This document shows, one piece after another, positions 17,182 through 27,531 of a DNA stretch of 64,000 bases. Within the stretch, counting starts at the first letter, position 1. Each line of letters begins with the position of its first letter. Under the pieces are notes generated by a model. The model was not told the DNA's origin and made no database searches. It saw only the letters and a list, made by a program, of their open reading frames with translations. Position numbers and translations under genes: made by a program. This stretch comes from Kocuria soli (GTDB taxonomy: Bacteria; Actinomycetota; Actinomycetes; Actinomycetales; Micrococcaceae). The stretch spans positions 1 through 64,000 of the forward strand of contig NZ_RKMF01000002.1 in the NCBI RefSeq assembly GCF_003797835.1, in the 5' to 3' direction.

Positions 17182-18485
17182 GCACCACGGACACCCCGCT
17201 CGACCGCGCGACCCGGTCCGGTGACCAGGGGAACGGCGCCATTCACGTTTCCGCTTCCCGGTCCACGGGCACGACGACGCAGTTGTGGACGCTGCTCTGG
17301 GCGCTCTACACCACTCAGTTCATCGGCGCGTCCTTCCTGCAGACCGGGCTCACGGGCATTCTGCGATCGGGCGGGGCGGAACTCTCCACGCTCTCGGCGT
17401 TGCAACTGCTGGGCCTGGCCTGGCCGCTGAAATTCCTGTGGGCACCAGTGCTGGACCGGTGGTCTCCACGTTCCCGCTCCGGACACCACCGGGCGTGGGT
17501 CATCCTGCTGCAGAGCCTCATGATCCTCAGCCTCCTGGCCCTGGCCCTGGTCGGGGATCCCGTCCGTGGGCTCTGGACGATCATCGTCCTGGCAGGCGCC
17601 TTCGTGCTCTTCTCCGCGACACAGGACGTGGCCGCCGATGCGCTGTCCGTCCGAGGTCTGTCCGTGACCCAGCACGATCGCGGCGCGGGTGTGCAAGTGG
17701 GAGCGAGCTACATCGGCACCGTGATCGGTGGCGGTCTCGCGCTCCTCGTGTACGACCTCTGGGGATGGCGTGCTGCGGTCCTCCTGCTGGTGCTGTGCAC
17801 GGCGGCCGCCATGTTGCCCGTCCTGCGCTACCGGGAACCCGCGCGGGAGGACTCGGCGGCCCCCGGCCCCGGTCTGCGCAGCATGTTCGGCGTTCTGGGC
17901 GTGCCCGGTGCCCGCATCTGGGCGCTGGTGGCCGTGCCGCTGGTGTCCTTCGGGTCGGCCGCGGTCTGGTCCCTGGTGACTCCCGCGCTGGTGGACCTGG
18001 GATGGTCCCTTGCTCGGATCGGTCTGGTGACCTCCGTGGTTGCCTCCGTTCCGGCTCTGGCGGCAGCGGTGCTGGGCGGCTCCCTGTGCCGCCGCTGGGG
18101 CCGCGCCCCGACCATGGTCCTGGGCGCCGCCACGCAGTTGCTGGGTGGGCTGGCTCTGCTGGGCGTGATCTCGGGCGCATTGCCCATCGACAGCGGGGTC
18201 GGGGCCACGTCGGCCGTGGCCGGAACCTGCCTGGTCCTGGCCGGATACACCGTGACGACAACGGGTATTTATGCCGTGAACCTCAACCTGGCGCGGCCGC
18301 ACCACGCCGGGGCGGACTTCACCTTGCTGACCTCCATCAGCATGCTCGCCGGCACGGTGGGGGCGTGGGCGGGACTGTTCATCGCCGCGATGGCCGGTTA
18401 CTCCGTGGCCGCCGTCGTTGCCCTGGCGGTGGCCGTGGCGGGCATCCTGGTGTGCCGCAGCCACCAACGACGGTGGGCGCAGTAA
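17178..18485 (+). CDS. MFS siderophore importer (RhtX/FptX-like)
   Basis: This 435-residue protein has about 12 hydrophobic helices. The early region (ALYTTQFIGASFLQTGLTGI, LKFLWAPVLDRW) and the loop ATQDVAADALSVR resemble RhtX/FptX transporters, single-component permeases that bring ferric siderophores across the cytoplasmic membrane, and more distantly AmpG. The ATG overlaps the reductase stop (ATGA), so import and reduction are coupled. The first ~30 residues are a hydrophilic leader before helix 1. Direction of transport is inferred from the family; export of the newly made siderophore is an alternative. The gene ends 22 bases from the convergent tesB with no obvious terminator. Confidence 0.82.
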   Translation: MSTTDTPLDRATRSGDQGNGAIHVSASRSTGTTTQLWTLLWALYTTQFIGASFLQTGLTGILRSGGAELSTLSALQLLGLAWPLKFLWAPVLDRWSPRSRSGHHRAWVILLQSLMILSLLALALVGDPVRGLWTIIVLAGAFVLFSATQDVAADALSVRGLSVTQHDRGAGVQVGASYIGTVIGGGLALLVYDLWGWRAAVLLLVLCTAAAMLPVLRYREPAREDSAAPGPGLRSMFGVLGVPGARIWALVAVPLVSFGSAAVWSLVTPALVDLGWSLARIGLVTSVVASVPALAAAVLGGSLCRRWGRAPTMVLGAATQLLGGLALLGVISGALPIDSGVGATSAVAGTCLVLAGYTVTTTGIYAVNLNLARPHHAGADFTLLTSISMLAGTVGAWAGLFIAAMAGYSVAAVVALAVAVAGILVCRSHQRRWAQ

Positions 18486-18507
18486 GGACACCCCGGGGCG
18501 GGTGCGG

Positions 18508-19419
18508 TCAGCTTCCCGAGCGGAACTCCGGGAGACGGACCATGCCCTCCTGCATGGTGGTGGCCACCAGGTTTCCGTCGCGGTCGAACATCCGCCCTTC
18601 GCCCAACGCTCTTGCCCCGGAAGCCGACGGGGAGGCCTGGACGTACAGCAGCCACTCGTCGGCGCGCGCCGGGCGGTGCCACCACATGGCGTGGTCCAAG
18701 GACGCGATGGTCATGCCCTCCTCGATCCAGCTCTTCCCGTGGCGTCGTAGTGCCGGTTCCAACATGACGTAGTCGGACACGTACGCCAGGGCCGCCTGGT
18801 GGATGCGCGGGTCATCGGGCAGTTGACGGTGCGTGCGCACCCACACGGCGTTGAACGGTTCCTCCCGGTCGTCCGGCTTCAGATAGATCGCCGGGGTGAT
18901 GTAGCGGATGTCGAAAGGTCGCTCCTTGGCGATGGCCCTGGCCTGGGGAAGGTCGATGTGCCCCAGGAGCTCTTGCGCGGTCGGCAGGCTCTCCGGGTCC
19001 GGCATGCCCTTGGGGCAGGTGTCCTGGTGCTCCAGTCCCTCGGAAGCGGTCTGGAAGGAGAAGATGCCGGAGAGGATCGGGGCGCCGAACTGGTAGGCGT
19101 GGACGCGCCGGGTGGAGAAGGAACGCCCGTCGCGCATGCGCTCCACGCCGAAGGTGATGGGTTCGTGGATGTCTCCGGCCCGCAGGAAGTAGCCGTGCAT
19201 CGAATGGATCTGCCGGTCCTCCTCGACCGTCCGCATGGCCGCCGTGACCGCCTGGGCCATGACCTGACCTCCGTACACGGAGCCCCTGGGGGAGGAGATC
19301 GTCTGGCCCACGAAGATGTCTTCCAGGGTCCGGACCCCGCCGCCGTCGCTGAGATCCAACATGTCCAGAAGTGCCTGGGTGGGATCGCTTTCCAGTTGCG
19401 GATTCGGCTGCGAGTTCAT
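18508..19419 (-). CDS. tesB: Acyl-CoA thioesterase II (TesB)
   Basis: This 303-residue double-hotdog thioesterase hydrolyses acyl-CoA to free fatty acid and CoA in the cytoplasm. Family features are VYGGQVMAQAVTAA, HSMHGYFLRAGDIHEPI, GRSFSTRRVHAYQ, a second hotdog with SLDHAMWWHRP and the C-terminal GRMFDRDGNLVATTMQEGM. ATG 19419 (MNSQPNPQL) has AGGGG just upstream; the longer reading is intergenic. It is divergent from a 4HBT thioesterase gene across a 105-base gap, so two acyl-CoA hydrolases may share a promoter region. Confidence 0.92.
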   Translation of the reverse strand: MNSQPNPQLESDPTQALLDMLDLSDGGGVRTLEDIFVGQTISSPRGSVYGGQVMAQAVTAAMRTVEEDRQIHSMHGYFLRAGDIHEPITFGVERMRDGRSFSTRRVHAYQFGAPILSGIFSFQTASEGLEHQDTCPKGMPDPESLPTAQELLGHIDLPQARAIAKERPFDIRYITPAIYLKPDDREEPFNAVWVRTHRQLPDDPRIHQAALAYVSDYVMLEPALRRHGKSWIEEGMTIASLDHAMWWHRPARADEWLLYVQASPSASGARALGEGRMFDRDGNLVATTMQEGMVRLPEFRSGS

Positions 19420-19524
19420 GACCCCTACTTTACGGGGCGCGGGGCCGCCATCCGCACCGGTCACCCGCACCGCGGCCGGGAATGTCGGGGCAGCCGGGTC
19501 GAGTGGTGTGGTTGCATGGTGGGC

Positions 19525-20016
19525 ATGACTTCCCTGGCGGTTCCCATTCAGATGCGGTTCGCGGACATCGACTCCTACGGCCACGTCAACAACGTGACCC
19601 AGCTCCAGTACCTGGAGGACGCTCGGGTGCGTCTGAGCGCCACCCGCGCCCAAGGCATCGGGGGCGTGCCCGACGGCGTGAGCTTCGGTGACCTGTCCGG
19701 TACGCGGCTCAAGGTCGTGGGTCGGCAGGAGGTCGAATACCTGGCGCAACTGCACTACCGCTTGGACCCGGTCACGGTGGAGGTCTGGGTCTCCCACATC
19801 GGTGCCACGTCCTACGTGCTGAACTACCGGCTGTGCGATCGCCCGCAGGAAGAATCCGGGAACGATCCAACTGTGTACGCGATCGGCCAGTCCACGACCG
19901 TCCAGATCGGACGTGAGTCAGGACGCCCGGAGCGGCTCAACGAACAGCAGCGCGCGTTCCTGGAGCACTACAGCGGTGACCCTGTCACCTTCGGCCGACG
20001 CCCGGCGGGAGACTGA
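19525..20016 (+). CDS. 4HBT-family acyl-CoA thioesterase
   Basis: This single-hotdog protein of about 163 residues has the 4-hydroxybenzoyl-CoA thioesterase signature MRFADIDSYGHVNNVTQLQYLED near its N-terminus, whose aspartate is the usual catalytic residue. It would hydrolyse short or aromatic acyl-CoAs; the substrate is unknown. An in-frame ATG at 19516 is an equally possible start, as neither has a strong Shine-Dalgarno sequence. The stop is one base before the ATG of the next gene, so the two are probably co-transcribed. Confidence 0.85.
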   Translation: MTSLAVPIQMRFADIDSYGHVNNVTQLQYLEDARVRLSATRAQGIGGVPDGVSFGDLSGTRLKVVGRQEVEYLAQLHYRLDPVTVEVWVSHIGATSYVLNYRLCDRPQEESGNDPTVYAIGQSTTVQIGRESGRPERLNEQQRAFLEHYSGDPVTFGRRPAGD

Positions 20017-20017
20017 C

Positions 20018-20692
20018 ATGGCTCGCCTCTACGAACTCGTGGACACCTCGTCCCTGGAGGACGTCCGGACGTACCTGACGCGCGCCCGCGCCGTCGACGC
20101 AGACGGAGCCGTACGGTTCCAGGGCGTGGGCGGAGCGCTCGGGATCTGGACCTGCGTGCTCTCCCGTGCCGGTCTGCTGGATTCCACGCCAATCGTGCTG
20201 GGGCTGCGCACGGCCGGTCTGGCCGAGCCCTCCACCTTGGACGCCGTCGTGGGTCTGGGTCCCGTCCTGGACCGGATGCCGCGATCCCAGGGGGCGGGGG
20301 ATTCAGCCCTCCGGCTGCCGCCGTACGACGAACAGGCCGCGTGGGCCGGCATCTCGCCGTCGCTGTCCGGATGGGAGGCGGTGGGGGAGATCCCCGCACA
20401 GCGTCTGGTGGAGACCGCCAAGGCGGGCACGGAGGAGGTGGCCCGCACCGTCCCCACGGACTCCGGTCGGGAGATGGTGCAACGGGTGCGTTCGGCCGTG
20501 TGGAGCCGCACCTCGGACTGGGGGCACATGGGCGATTCCGGCGAAACGCCGACCGTTCCCGACGGCGCCGCCTTCGCGGCCTGGTCACTGGGCTTCCTGC
20601 GCTCCGACGACGACTCGCAGGTTCCCGTGGCGGTCAACGGCTCCTGGACACGGCTGTCCTGCCCCGGCGGCTTCGTGCTGACCCGCACCTGA
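20018..20692 (+). CDS. Conserved actinobacterial protein of unknown function
   Basis: I do not recognise the family. The 224-residue product starts at ATG 20018, one base after the thioesterase stop, and has no signal peptide, membrane segment or catalytic motif that I can identify. It has a regular alpha/beta-like composition, a tryptophan-rich middle (WAGISPSLSGWEAVG) and ends SWTRLSCPGGFVLTRT. Tight coupling to the thioesterase suggests a shared role, but this is only context. It ends at a strong hairpin shared with the convergent globin gene. Confidence 0.7.
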   Translation: MARLYELVDTSSLEDVRTYLTRARAVDADGAVRFQGVGGALGIWTCVLSRAGLLDSTPIVLGLRTAGLAEPSTLDAVVGLGPVLDRMPRSQGAGDSALRLPPYDEQAAWAGISPSLSGWEAVGEIPAQRLVETAKAGTEEVARTVPTDSGREMVQRVRSAVWSRTSDWGHMGDSGETPTVPDGAAFAAWSLGFLRSDDDSQVPVAVNGSWTRLSCPGGFVLTRT

Positions 20693-20698
20693 GACCGC

Positions 20699-20755
20699 CG
20701 AGACCTCCGAAAAGGCCCTGTTCGAGGACAGCAGCGGGCCTTTTCGGAGGTCTCG
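20699..20755. terminator. Bidirectional terminator, 20-bp perfect stem
   Basis: 20699-20718 is the exact inverse of 20736-20755, and the arms contain CCGAAAAGGCCC/GGGCCTTTTCGG, giving a T-run in both directions. It lies between the convergent unknown gene and the globin gene. Its sequence is unrelated to the three-copy palindrome family. Confidence 0.8.
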
Positions 20756-20774
20756 ACGGCGCGGTCGGTGCCGC

Positions 20775-21299
20775 TCAGTCGGCGGCGTTGACGAGTGAGT
20801 GGGCGGCCCGTTCCAGGTAGTCCCACAGGATCCCCTCGTGCAGAGGCGACAGATCCAGGGTGTCCACGGCTGCGCGCATGTGCTTGAGCCACATGTCACG
20901 CGCCCGGGAGTCGATCCGGAACGGAATGTGGCGCATCCGCAGCCGCGGGTGCCCACGTTCCTCGGAATACGTGGTCGGCCCGCCCCAGTACTGTTCCAGG
21001 AACATCCGGAGTCGGCGTTCGGCGGGTGCCAGGTCCTGTTCCGGGTACATCGCGCGGAACTCTGGATCGGCCGCAACACCCCTGTAGAACTCGTGCACCA
21101 GCTTCTTGAAGGTCGCGTGACCACCGATCTGGTCGTAGAACGACGCCGATTCACCGTTCGAGGTGGCCTCCGCCCGATTGTCTCCCACTTGTCGCATGGG
21201 TCGACGCATGGCGGACAGCGGTCGACCGACCGGGATTATCCGGGCATCGGGCGGTGCTGCCGCCTCGGGGTTCTCGGGGGTGCCCTGCGGGTCCGTCAC
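20775..21299 (-). CDS. glbO: Group II truncated haemoglobin (trHbO)
   Basis: This 174-residue protein has a trHbO domain from about residue 52: [19 protein letters not shown], then [29 protein letters not shown] with the proximal histidine in MRH, and the group-II tryptophan in DMWLKHM. The first ~50 residues are a Pro/Ala-rich extension absent from the compact family members. It binds haem and O2 or NO in the cytoplasm, usually linked to oxygen delivery or NO/ROS protection. The GTG start at 21299 overlaps the pepN stop (GTGA), so its translation is coupled to pepN, a pairing also seen near mycobacterial glbO. Confidence 0.9.
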   Translation of the reverse strand: MTDPQGTPENPEAAAPPDARIIPVGRPLSAMRRPMRQVGDNRAEATSNGESASFYDQIGGHATFKKLVHEFYRGVAADPEFRAMYPEQDLAPAERRLRMFLEQYWGGPTTYSEERGHPRLRMRHIPFRIDSRARDMWLKHMRAAVDTLDLSPLHEGILWDYLERAAHSLVNAAD

Positions 21300-23869
21300 G
21301 CGTTGCTCCTTGCTGCTGCGGCGCGGGAGTCCACTTCCTGGGCCGCGACGGCCCGGGCCACGCGGTCCCGTCCTTCCAGGATCAAGCGGCGGAGGCCGTT
21401 GAGGTCGGAGGGCAACTGATCCAGGAACGCGTCAGCGGCGTCGACCGTGGACTGCACGGGCGTGCGCGGGAACAGCCCGACGGCGATCTGCTCGGCGATC
21501 TCGTGTGAACGCTGCCGGTAGATGTCCGTGACGACCTCGAAGAACTTGTCCACGTAGGGCGCCAACAGCGCAGGATCCGTGGCCTGGCGGAAACCGGCGA
21601 TCGCGGCCTGCTGCTGCGAGTTCGGCATGGAGCCTTCCTCGACCACGGCCTTCCACACCGCGGCCTTGGCCTCGGGCGTGGGAATGGCAGCCCGTGCGTG
21701 TGCCGCGGCGATGGCACCGTGCTCGGTGTTGTCCCGTTCCAGGGCGGCGTCCACGGCGGCGACGTCGGCGCGCCCACCGGCCGCCAGCGAGATGAGCAGC
21801 GCCCAGCGCAGATCGGTGTCGATCTCCAGCCCGTCGAGGAGCAACTCGCCGGAGTCCAGACCGTCCACCCGGTCCAGTTGCTCGGCGGTTCGGGCCCGGC
21901 GCGCAAAGGCGCGGACGAACTGGAGTTGGCTGTCGGAACCGGGCTCGGCGGAGGTGGCCAGGGTCCACAGACGCTCGGCAGCGTCGACGGCGATCGTGTC
22001 GCGGTCTCCGGGCGCCACGTAGTTGTCCAGCACGGTGTCGAGCTGGCTCAACTGGACCTGCACCGTGGTCGAGTCCGACTCGAACCCGATGTTGTTCAAC
22101 ACGGTGCGGACGTAGTCCCGGGCAGGCGACACGGCGTCGTGCACACCGTCCCAGGCTGCTTGCCAGACCAGGGCGCGCGGCAAGGACTCCTCGAAGTCCT
22201 TGAGGTGTTCGGTTGCGGTGTCCTGGGAGTACTCGTCCAAACGGATCTTGGCGTAGGCCAGGTCGTCGTCGTTGACCAGGACCAGATCCGGGGCCTCCAA
22301 CCCGACCAGGTCGGGGACCTCGGTGAGGGCACCGTCGACGTCGATCTCCACGCGGTGGTTGCGGACCAGGTGACCGGAGGTCTCGTCGATGTCGTAGAAA
22401 CCGATGGCAAGACGGTGCGGGCGAAGGATCGGGTACTCCTCGGTTGCGGTCTGCTCGATGGCGAACGAGGTGATGAGGTTGTCATCGTCGCGCTCGCAAC
22501 GGGGGCTGAGCGTGTTGACCCCGGCGGTCTCCAACCATCTCTCGGTCCAGTCCGCGAGGTCCCGGCCGGAGGCTGTCTCGAGTTCGGTCATGAGGTCCTT
22601 GAGTTCAGCGTTCGCCCACCCGTGCTTGTCGAAGTAGGTGCGCAGGCCCGCCATGAACTGATCCTGGCCCACCCAGGCGACCAGTTGCTTGAGCACGGAC
22701 GCGCCCTTGGCGTAGGTGATACCGTCGAAATTGACCAGCACGTCTTCCAGGTCCGTGATGTCGGCTTTGATCGGGTGCGTGGTGGGCAACTGGTCCTGTT
22801 CGAACCCCCATGACTTCTCGGAGGCGGCAAACGTCGTCCAGGCGTTGTCGTACTTGGTGGCCTGAGCGCTTGCCAGCGTCGAGGCGTACTCCGCGAAGGA
22901 CTCGTTGAGCCACAGGTCGTTCCACCACCGCATGGTCACCAGGTTGCCGAACCACATGTGCGCCAACTCGTGCAGAACCGTGATGACGCGGCGCTCCACA
23001 CGCGCCCGGGTGGGCCGGGACCGGAAGACGTAAGCCTCCACGAAGGTCACGCAGCCCGCGTTCTCCATCGCGCCCGCGTTGAACTGCGGGACGAACAGCT
23101 GGTCGTACTTGTCGAACGGGTACGGCGTGGCGAACTGGGATTCGTAGAACTCGAAGCCTTGCTTGGTGATCTCGAAGATCTCCTCGGCATCCAGGTGCTC
23201 CATGAGCGACTTCCGGGCGAAGACCCCCAGCGGAATCACCCTCCCGTCCGAGGAGGTCAACTCGTCGCGCACGACGTCGTACGGCCCGGCCACCAGGGCC
23301 GTGATGTACGGGGGCAGCAGCGGCGTCGGACCAAAGGCCCAGGTGGCCTTGCCCTCACCCGCGCGGGTGGGTTCCGGCGTGGGCTGGTTGGAGACCACCT
23401 GCCAGTGCTCGGGGGCGGTCACCGTGAACGTGAAACGGGACTTGAGATCGGGCTGTTCGAAGACCGGGAACATCCGACGGGTGTCGGCCACCTCGAACTG
23501 TGAGTAGAGGTAAACCTCCTGGTCCACGGGGTCCACGAAGCGGTGCAGGCCCTCACCGGTGTTCGTGTAGTACATGTCGGCGTCCACCACCAGAACATTG
23601 TCCTGTTCCAGGTGGGGGAGCTGGATCCGCAGACCGTCGGCCACTTCCGTGGGGTCCAGGTCGTGTCCGTTGAGCGTGATCGAACGGACGTCGGCGGTGA
23701 AGGCGTCGATGAACGTCGATTCGCCCGGCCGGGCCGTGAACTTCACGGTCGTCGTCGTCTGAAAGGTTGAATCCCCTGTGGTGAGGTCCAGGACGACGTC
23801 GTAGGAATCGACGGAAACCAAGGCTGCTCGATCGGCCGCCTCGACGCGGGTGAGGTTCTTTCCGGGCAC
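21296..23869 (-). CDS. pepN: Aminopeptidase N (M1 zinc metallopeptidase)
   Basis: This 857-residue cytoplasmic enzyme releases N-terminal amino acids from peptides. It carries the exopeptidase motif GAMENAG and the zinc site [10 protein letters not shown] with the distal glutamate in [14 protein letters not shown]. The C-terminal half is the ERAP1-like helical domain. I place the start at GTG 23869 ([13 protein letters not shown]), preceded by AAAGGA at a long spacing. The longer reading in front is not conserved in character. The length fits actinobacterial PepN (about 850-860). It is divergent from rpiB and overlaps the downstream globin gene by 4 bases. Confidence 0.93.
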   Translation of the reverse strand: MPGKNLTRVEAADRAALVSVDSYDVVLDLTTGDSTFQTTTTVKFTARPGESTFIDAFTADVRSITLNGHDLDPTEVADGLRIQLPHLEQDNVLVVDADMYYTNTGEGLHRFVDPVDQEVYLYSQFEVADTRRMFPVFEQPDLKSRFTFTVTAPEHWQVVSNQPTPEPTRAGEGKATWAFGPTPLLPPYITALVAGPYDVVRDELTSSDGRVIPLGVFARKSLMEHLDAEEIFEITKQGFEFYESQFATPYPFDKYDQLFVPQFNAGAMENAGCVTFVEAYVFRSRPTRARVERRVITVLHELAHMWFGNLVTMRWWNDLWLNESFAEYASTLASAQATKYDNAWTTFAASEKSWGFEQDQLPTTHPIKADITDLEDVLVNFDGITYAKGASVLKQLVAWVGQDQFMAGLRTYFDKHGWANAELKDLMTELETASGRDLADWTERWLETAGVNTLSPRCERDDDNLITSFAIEQTATEEYPILRPHRLAIGFYDIDETSGHLVRNHRVEIDVDGALTEVPDLVGLEAPDLVLVNDDDLAYAKIRLDEYSQDTATEHLKDFEESLPRALVWQAAWDGVHDAVSPARDYVRTVLNNIGFESDSTTVQVQLSQLDTVLDNYVAPGDRDTIAVDAAERLWTLATSAEPGSDSQLQFVRAFARRARTAEQLDRVDGLDSGELLLDGLEIDTDLRWALLISLAAGGRADVAAVDAALERDNTEHGAIAAAHARAAIPTPEAKAAVWKAVVEEGSMPNSQQQAAIAGFRQATDPALLAPYVDKFFEVVTDIYRQRSHEIAEQIAVGLFPRTPVQSTVDAADAFLDQLPSDLNGLRRLILEGRDRVARAVAAQEVDSRAAAARSNA

Positions 23870-24023
23870 AGTGGTGCGGTCCTTTCGCGGAAGCCGGGGG
23901 GAGACTTCCTGACGGGGGGAAGACGAGCAGGGATATCGACCCATGATGCCACGACCACCCCGTGGTGATCAGGCCCTCGATTAGGCTGGCAACCAACAGA
24001 AGTAGCGACGAAGGAGTCTGCGG

Positions 24024-24557
24024 ATGCGCGTTCACATCGCCACCGACCACGCGGGGATGGAACTCTCCCAGTACCTGGTGGAGCAGTTGGCCGCCCTGGG
24101 ATACGACATGATCGACCACGGCCCGGAGACTTACGACGCCGTGGACGACTACCCGGCGTTCTGCATTCACGCCGCCCAGGCCGTGATCGCTGATCGGGAC
24201 CAGGGGCTGGACTCCCTGGGAATCGTGCTCGGTGGATCTGGTAACGGTGAGCAGATGGCCGCGAACAAGGTGCGCGGCGTCCGTGCGGCGCTTGCATGGA
24301 ATCTTTCGACCGCCCAACTGGCCCGCGAGCACAACGACGCCCAGGTGGTGGCCCTCGGCGGCCGGCAGCACACTCCGGAAGAGGGGCTCGAGATCGTCAA
24401 GGCCTTCCTGTCGACTCCGTTCTCCGGGGACGACCGTCACGTGCGAAGGATCCAGCAGATCACCAAGTTCGAGGCCACCGGTAACGTCGCCGGTCACCTC
24501 TCCGGCTTGACCGGCCGTCCCTACGCAGGGCGCGCTGCCGGTACCGCCGAGGCCTGA
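24024..24557 (+). CDS. rpiB: Ribose-5-phosphate isomerase B
   Basis: This 177-residue isomerase interconverts ribulose 5-phosphate and ribose 5-phosphate in the pentose phosphate pathway. MRVHIATDHAGMELSQYL and LGGSGNGEQMAANK are diagnostic. The glutamate in GNGEQ marks the actinobacterial RpiB type, which uses Glu where E. coli uses Cys as base. AAGGAG precedes the ATG. It is followed after 2 bases by the DNA glycosylase gene, giving a two-gene operon like the mycobacterial Rv2465c-Rv2464c order. Confidence 0.95.
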   Translation: MRVHIATDHAGMELSQYLVEQLAALGYDMIDHGPETYDAVDDYPAFCIHAAQAVIADRDQGLDSLGIVLGGSGNGEQMAANKVRGVRAALAWNLSTAQLAREHNDAQVVALGGRQHTPEEGLEIVKAFLSTPFSGDDRHVRRIQQITKFEATGNVAGHLSGLTGRPYAGRAAGTAEA

Positions 24558-24559
24558 GT

Positions 24560-25489
24560 TTGCCCGAAGGTCATTCGATCCACAGACTTGCCCGGCAGAT
24601 CGGGGACGTCTTCCTGGATCAGGAACTTGCCGTCACCAGCCCGCAGGGTCGATTCGCCCGCGGCGCGGCACTGTTGAACGGGCGGCGACTGGTGTCCGCG
24701 CGTGCCTACGGCAAGCAGCTGCACCTGACTTTCGAGTCCCCGGCGGACCCGGCGGACCGCCTGGTCATGCGTTCGCATCTGGGTCTGTACGGGGCCTGGA
24801 GTTTCGCCGGGGACAGTACGTTCGCAGCAGCGTCCAGCATCGGAGCGCCACGGAAGATCGGTGAACGGGAGACCGGCACGTCGGGTTCACGGGGCCAGAC
24901 CTACGACGACGACGGCCGCGTGGTCCCGGATGCGCCCGTCGGTGCGGTGCGCGCGCGTCTGGTGGGAAACCACGGTTGGGCCGATCTCCGCGGACCCTCG
25001 GACTGTCGGGTGGAGACCGTCTCCGAGGCCGAACTGGCCAAGAAGCGCCTGGGACCCGACCCGCTGGACCCCGACGCCGACCCGGCCCTGTTCCTGGCGC
25101 GGGCTTCCCGGTCTGCTCGTCCGATCGCCGCCCTGCTCATGGAGCAACAGGTCATCTCCGGGGTGGGCAACATCTTCCGGGCCGAGTCCCTGTTCCGGCG
25201 CGGGGTCGATCCGTTCCTCCCCGGAAAGGCTGCGGGGGAGAACGTCTTGCGTGGGCTCTGGGAGGAGAACCGGTCCCTGATGGAGATCGGGGTGCGACTC
25301 GGTCGGATCATCACGACCGATCCGGAGGACCGCCCCGGAGTGCCGGAAACCGCCGCTTGGCCGGCGCACGCGAACTACGTCTACAAGCGCAAGGGCCGCG
25401 CCTGCCTGCACTGCGGGACCCCGATCAGCGAATCGGAGTTGGCCGGCCGGAGCCTGTTCTGGTGTCCGGGGTGTCAGGCGTCGTCGTGA
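24560..25489 (+). CDS. nei: Formamidopyrimidine-DNA glycosylase / endonuclease VIII family (Nei2-like)
   Basis: This 309-residue base-excision repair enzyme removes oxidised bases. The mature N-terminus is PEGHS: Pro is the catalytic nucleophile and Glu the acid. A helix-two-turn-helix region (QVISGVGNIFRAESLFR) and a C-terminal zinc finger (CLHCG...CPGC, with complete cysteines) follow. The start codon is TTG at 24560, fixed by the obligatory M-P-E start. It lies 2 bases after rpiB, matching mycobacterial nei2. An insert of about 40 residues after GLYGAWSF (GAPRKIGERETGTSG onward) is typical of the actinobacterial branch. Confidence 0.92.
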   Translation: MPEGHSIHRLARQIGDVFLDQELAVTSPQGRFARGAALLNGRRLVSARAYGKQLHLTFESPADPADRLVMRSHLGLYGAWSFAGDSTFAAASSIGAPRKIGERETGTSGSRGQTYDDDGRVVPDAPVGAVRARLVGNHGWADLRGPSDCRVETVSEAELAKKRLGPDPLDPDADPALFLARASRSARPIAALLMEQQVISGVGNIFRAESLFRRGVDPFLPGKAAGENVLRGLWEENRSLMEIGVRLGRIITTDPEDRPGVPETAAWPAHANYVYKRKGRACLHCGTPISESELAGRSLFWCPGCQASS

Positions 25490-25518
25490 CGCGGTATCTG
25501 CGCGACAGGAGAACCGAA

Positions 25519-25543
25519 AAGGCCCGGTCATCAGACCGGGCCT
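25519..25543 (+). terminator. Terminator after nei
   Basis: AAGGCCCGGTC (25519-25529) is the inverse of GACCGGGCCTT (25533-25543), a tight 11-bp stem with a 3-base loop, flanked by A-rich sequence on one side and TTCCT on the other. It can serve nei and, from the other side, tRNA-Gly. Confidence 0.8.
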
Positions 25544-25556
25544 TCCTCGTGTTCGG

Positions 25557-25627
25557 AGGGGATGACGGGAATCGAACCCGCGTAGCCAGTTTGGAAGACT
25601 GGGGCTCTACCATTGAGCTACATCCCC
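25557..25627 (-). tRNA. tRNA-Gly (anticodon TCC)
   Basis: Minus-strand cloverleaf with acceptor GGGGATG/CATCCCC, D-arm GCTC-AATGGTA-GAGC, anticodon stem CCAGT/ACTGG around CTTCCAA (anticodon TCC) and a T-arm with GGGTTCGATTCCC. The 3' CCA is not encoded. The 300 bases up to tRNA-Pro (25628-25930) contain no gene that I can see; they must hold the two divergent tRNA promoters. Confidence 0.9.
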
Positions 25628-25930
25628 GCGCACGGCCACCCATTCCGGTTCTTGCGACGTCCGTCGCCAAGAACCAGGCGATAGCCAGTGAGCGATGCAA
25701 CGGTACCTGAGGCAGCGCCCAGGGACCAAACGTGCCGCAAGGCGCGGCCGCGTCGTTCGTCCCGGGGATTGCCGGGGGTATCCGCGAGGCCGTTGTCCAT
25801 GCCGGGCCCGGCCCGCGCCTCTAAAGTGCGCTGATGCGGAGGGAAGCGTTAGACTCGACGCTCGTGCGTGCTCTGACGGTGCACAACCACGTCCGGTGGT
25901 GGTGACCCGCACAGAGAACGACCAACACCG

Positions 25931-26003
25931 CGGGGTGTAGCGCAGTGGCTAGCGCGCCTGCTTTGGGAGCAGGAGATCGCAGGTTCGAGTCCTGTCACCC
26001 CGA
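25931..26003 (+). tRNA. tRNA-Pro (anticodon TGG)
   Basis: Acceptor CGGGGTG/CACCCCG, D-arm with AGTGGCTAGCGC, anticodon arm CCTGCTTTGGGAGCAGG (anticodon TGG) and T-arm CAGGTTCGAGTCCTG. CCA is not encoded. A -10-like TTAGACT lies about 80 bases upstream (near 25850). A proline tRNA directly before tig is a common actinobacterial arrangement. Confidence 0.93.
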
Positions 26004-26137
26004 CGTACGACCGTCCGGAGCTTTCCGGTCGGTCGCATACCGTGCCCGCGGTCCCCACGGAACGACGCCGCGTCGTCCCTGTCAGGGCTGCTGGCTGAGA
26101 ACTGCAACAACACCCACCTATCAGGAGCGCAGCGCCA

Positions 26138-27481
26138 GTGCAGAGCACCGTCGAGAACGTCAGCCCCACCCAGGCGAAGATCGATCTGGAGATTCCGTTC
26201 GAGGACCTCAAGCCGTTTGTCGACCGGACCTTCAAGTCCCTGGCCAACCAGATCCAGGTCCCCGGTTTCCGCGCCGGCAAGGTCCCGGCCAAGCTGATCG
26301 AGCAGCGCGTGGGCTACGATTTCGTGGTCGAGAACGCCCTGAACGAGGCCATGGACACCTTCTTCCAGCAGGCCCTGGCCGAGCACGACCTGACCCCGAT
26401 CGCGCAGCCGAAGCTCGAGGTCTCCCAGCAGCCCTCCGCCGAGGACCGCGAGGCAGCCACCAAGGCCTTCATCGAGGTCACCGTGCGCCCGGAGATCGAG
26501 CTCCCCGAGTACAAGGGCCTCAAGGTCGAGGTCGAGGCCCGCAACGGCGGGGACGCTGACGAGACGGAGGCACTCGACGAACTGCGGGGCCGTTTCGGCA
26601 CCCTCAAGTCCGTGGACCGCCCGGCAGCCGAGGGCGACTTCGTGTCCCTCGACCTCCAGGCGCTCATTGACGACGAAGAGGTCGACGCCGCCAACGACCT
26701 GTCCTACGAAGTCGGCTCCGGCACCATGCTCGAGGGCATGGACGAGGCCGTGACCGGCCTGTCCGCCGACGAGGACGCCACCTTCGTGACCAAGCTGGCC
26801 GGCGGCGAGCACTCCGGCGAGGAAGCCACCGTCAAGGTCAAGGTCACCGCCGTCAAGGAGCGCGAGCTGCCCGAGGCCGACGACGAGTTCGCCCAGCTGG
26901 CCTCCGAGTTCGACACCATCGAAGAGCTGCGTGCCGACCTCAAGAAGCAGGCCGCCGACTCCGTGGTGGTGGAGCAGGGCATCGAGGCCCGCGACAAGGT
27001 CCTGGACCAGCTGGTCGGCCTGGTGGACGTGGAGGTGCCCGACGTCGTCCTGCAGGAGCAGATCGACCAGCACTTCAACAACCCGAACGCCGATGCCGAC
27101 CACGACACCCCGGAGCACCGCGCCGAGGTCGAGGAGAACGCCAAGAACGCCTTCCGCAACGAGATCGTCCTGGACGCCGTCGCGGACAAGGAAGAGCTGG
27201 GCGTCGAGCAGTCCGAGCTGATCGACTACATCATCTCCACCTCCCAGCAGTACGGCATGGACCCGAACCAGTTCGCCCAGATGCTGGACGGCTCCGGCCA
27301 AGCCGGCATGATGGTCGGTGAGGTCCGCCGTCGTAAGGCCCTGGCCAAGGTCCTGGAGTACGCCGAGGTCGTGGACACCGACGGCAACGCCGTGGACCTG
27401 TCCTCCTTCGTGACCCCCGCCGGTGCCGAAGAAGCCACCGAGGCTGAGGCCGTCGAGGAGACCGAGGCAACCGAGAAGTGA
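26138..27481 (+). CDS. tig: Trigger factor (ribosome-associated chaperone)
   Basis: This 447-residue protein binds the ribosomal exit tunnel and shields nascent chains. The ribosome-docking signature [17 protein letters not shown] lies near residues 45-61. A FKBP-type peptidyl-prolyl isomerase domain follows (GDFVSLDLQ...[19 protein letters not shown]), then the helical chaperone domain and an acidic C-terminal tail. The start is GTG 26138, preceded by CAGGAGCGCAG. It heads the conserved tig-clpP1-clpP2-clpX order but is separated from clpP1 by a terminator and a 300-base gap. Confidence 0.95.
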   Translation: MQSTVENVSPTQAKIDLEIPFEDLKPFVDRTFKSLANQIQVPGFRAGKVPAKLIEQRVGYDFVVENALNEAMDTFFQQALAEHDLTPIAQPKLEVSQQPSAEDREAATKAFIEVTVRPEIELPEYKGLKVEVEARNGGDADETEALDELRGRFGTLKSVDRPAAEGDFVSLDLQALIDDEEVDAANDLSYEVGSGTMLEGMDEAVTGLSADEDATFVTKLAGGEHSGEEATVKVKVTAVKERELPEADDEFAQLASEFDTIEELRADLKKQAADSVVVEQGIEARDKVLDQLVGLVDVEVPDVVLQEQIDQHFNNPNADADHDTPEHRAEVEENAKNAFRNEIVLDAVADKEELGVEQSELIDYIISTSQQYGMDPNQFAQMLDGSGQAGMMVGEVRRRKALAKVLEYAEVVDTDGNAVDLSSFVTPAGAEEATEAEAVEETEATEK

Positions 27482-27531
27482 CCCGCGCGTGAGCCGGAAG
27501 GCTCACTGCCCGGTGTCACCACAGACACCAT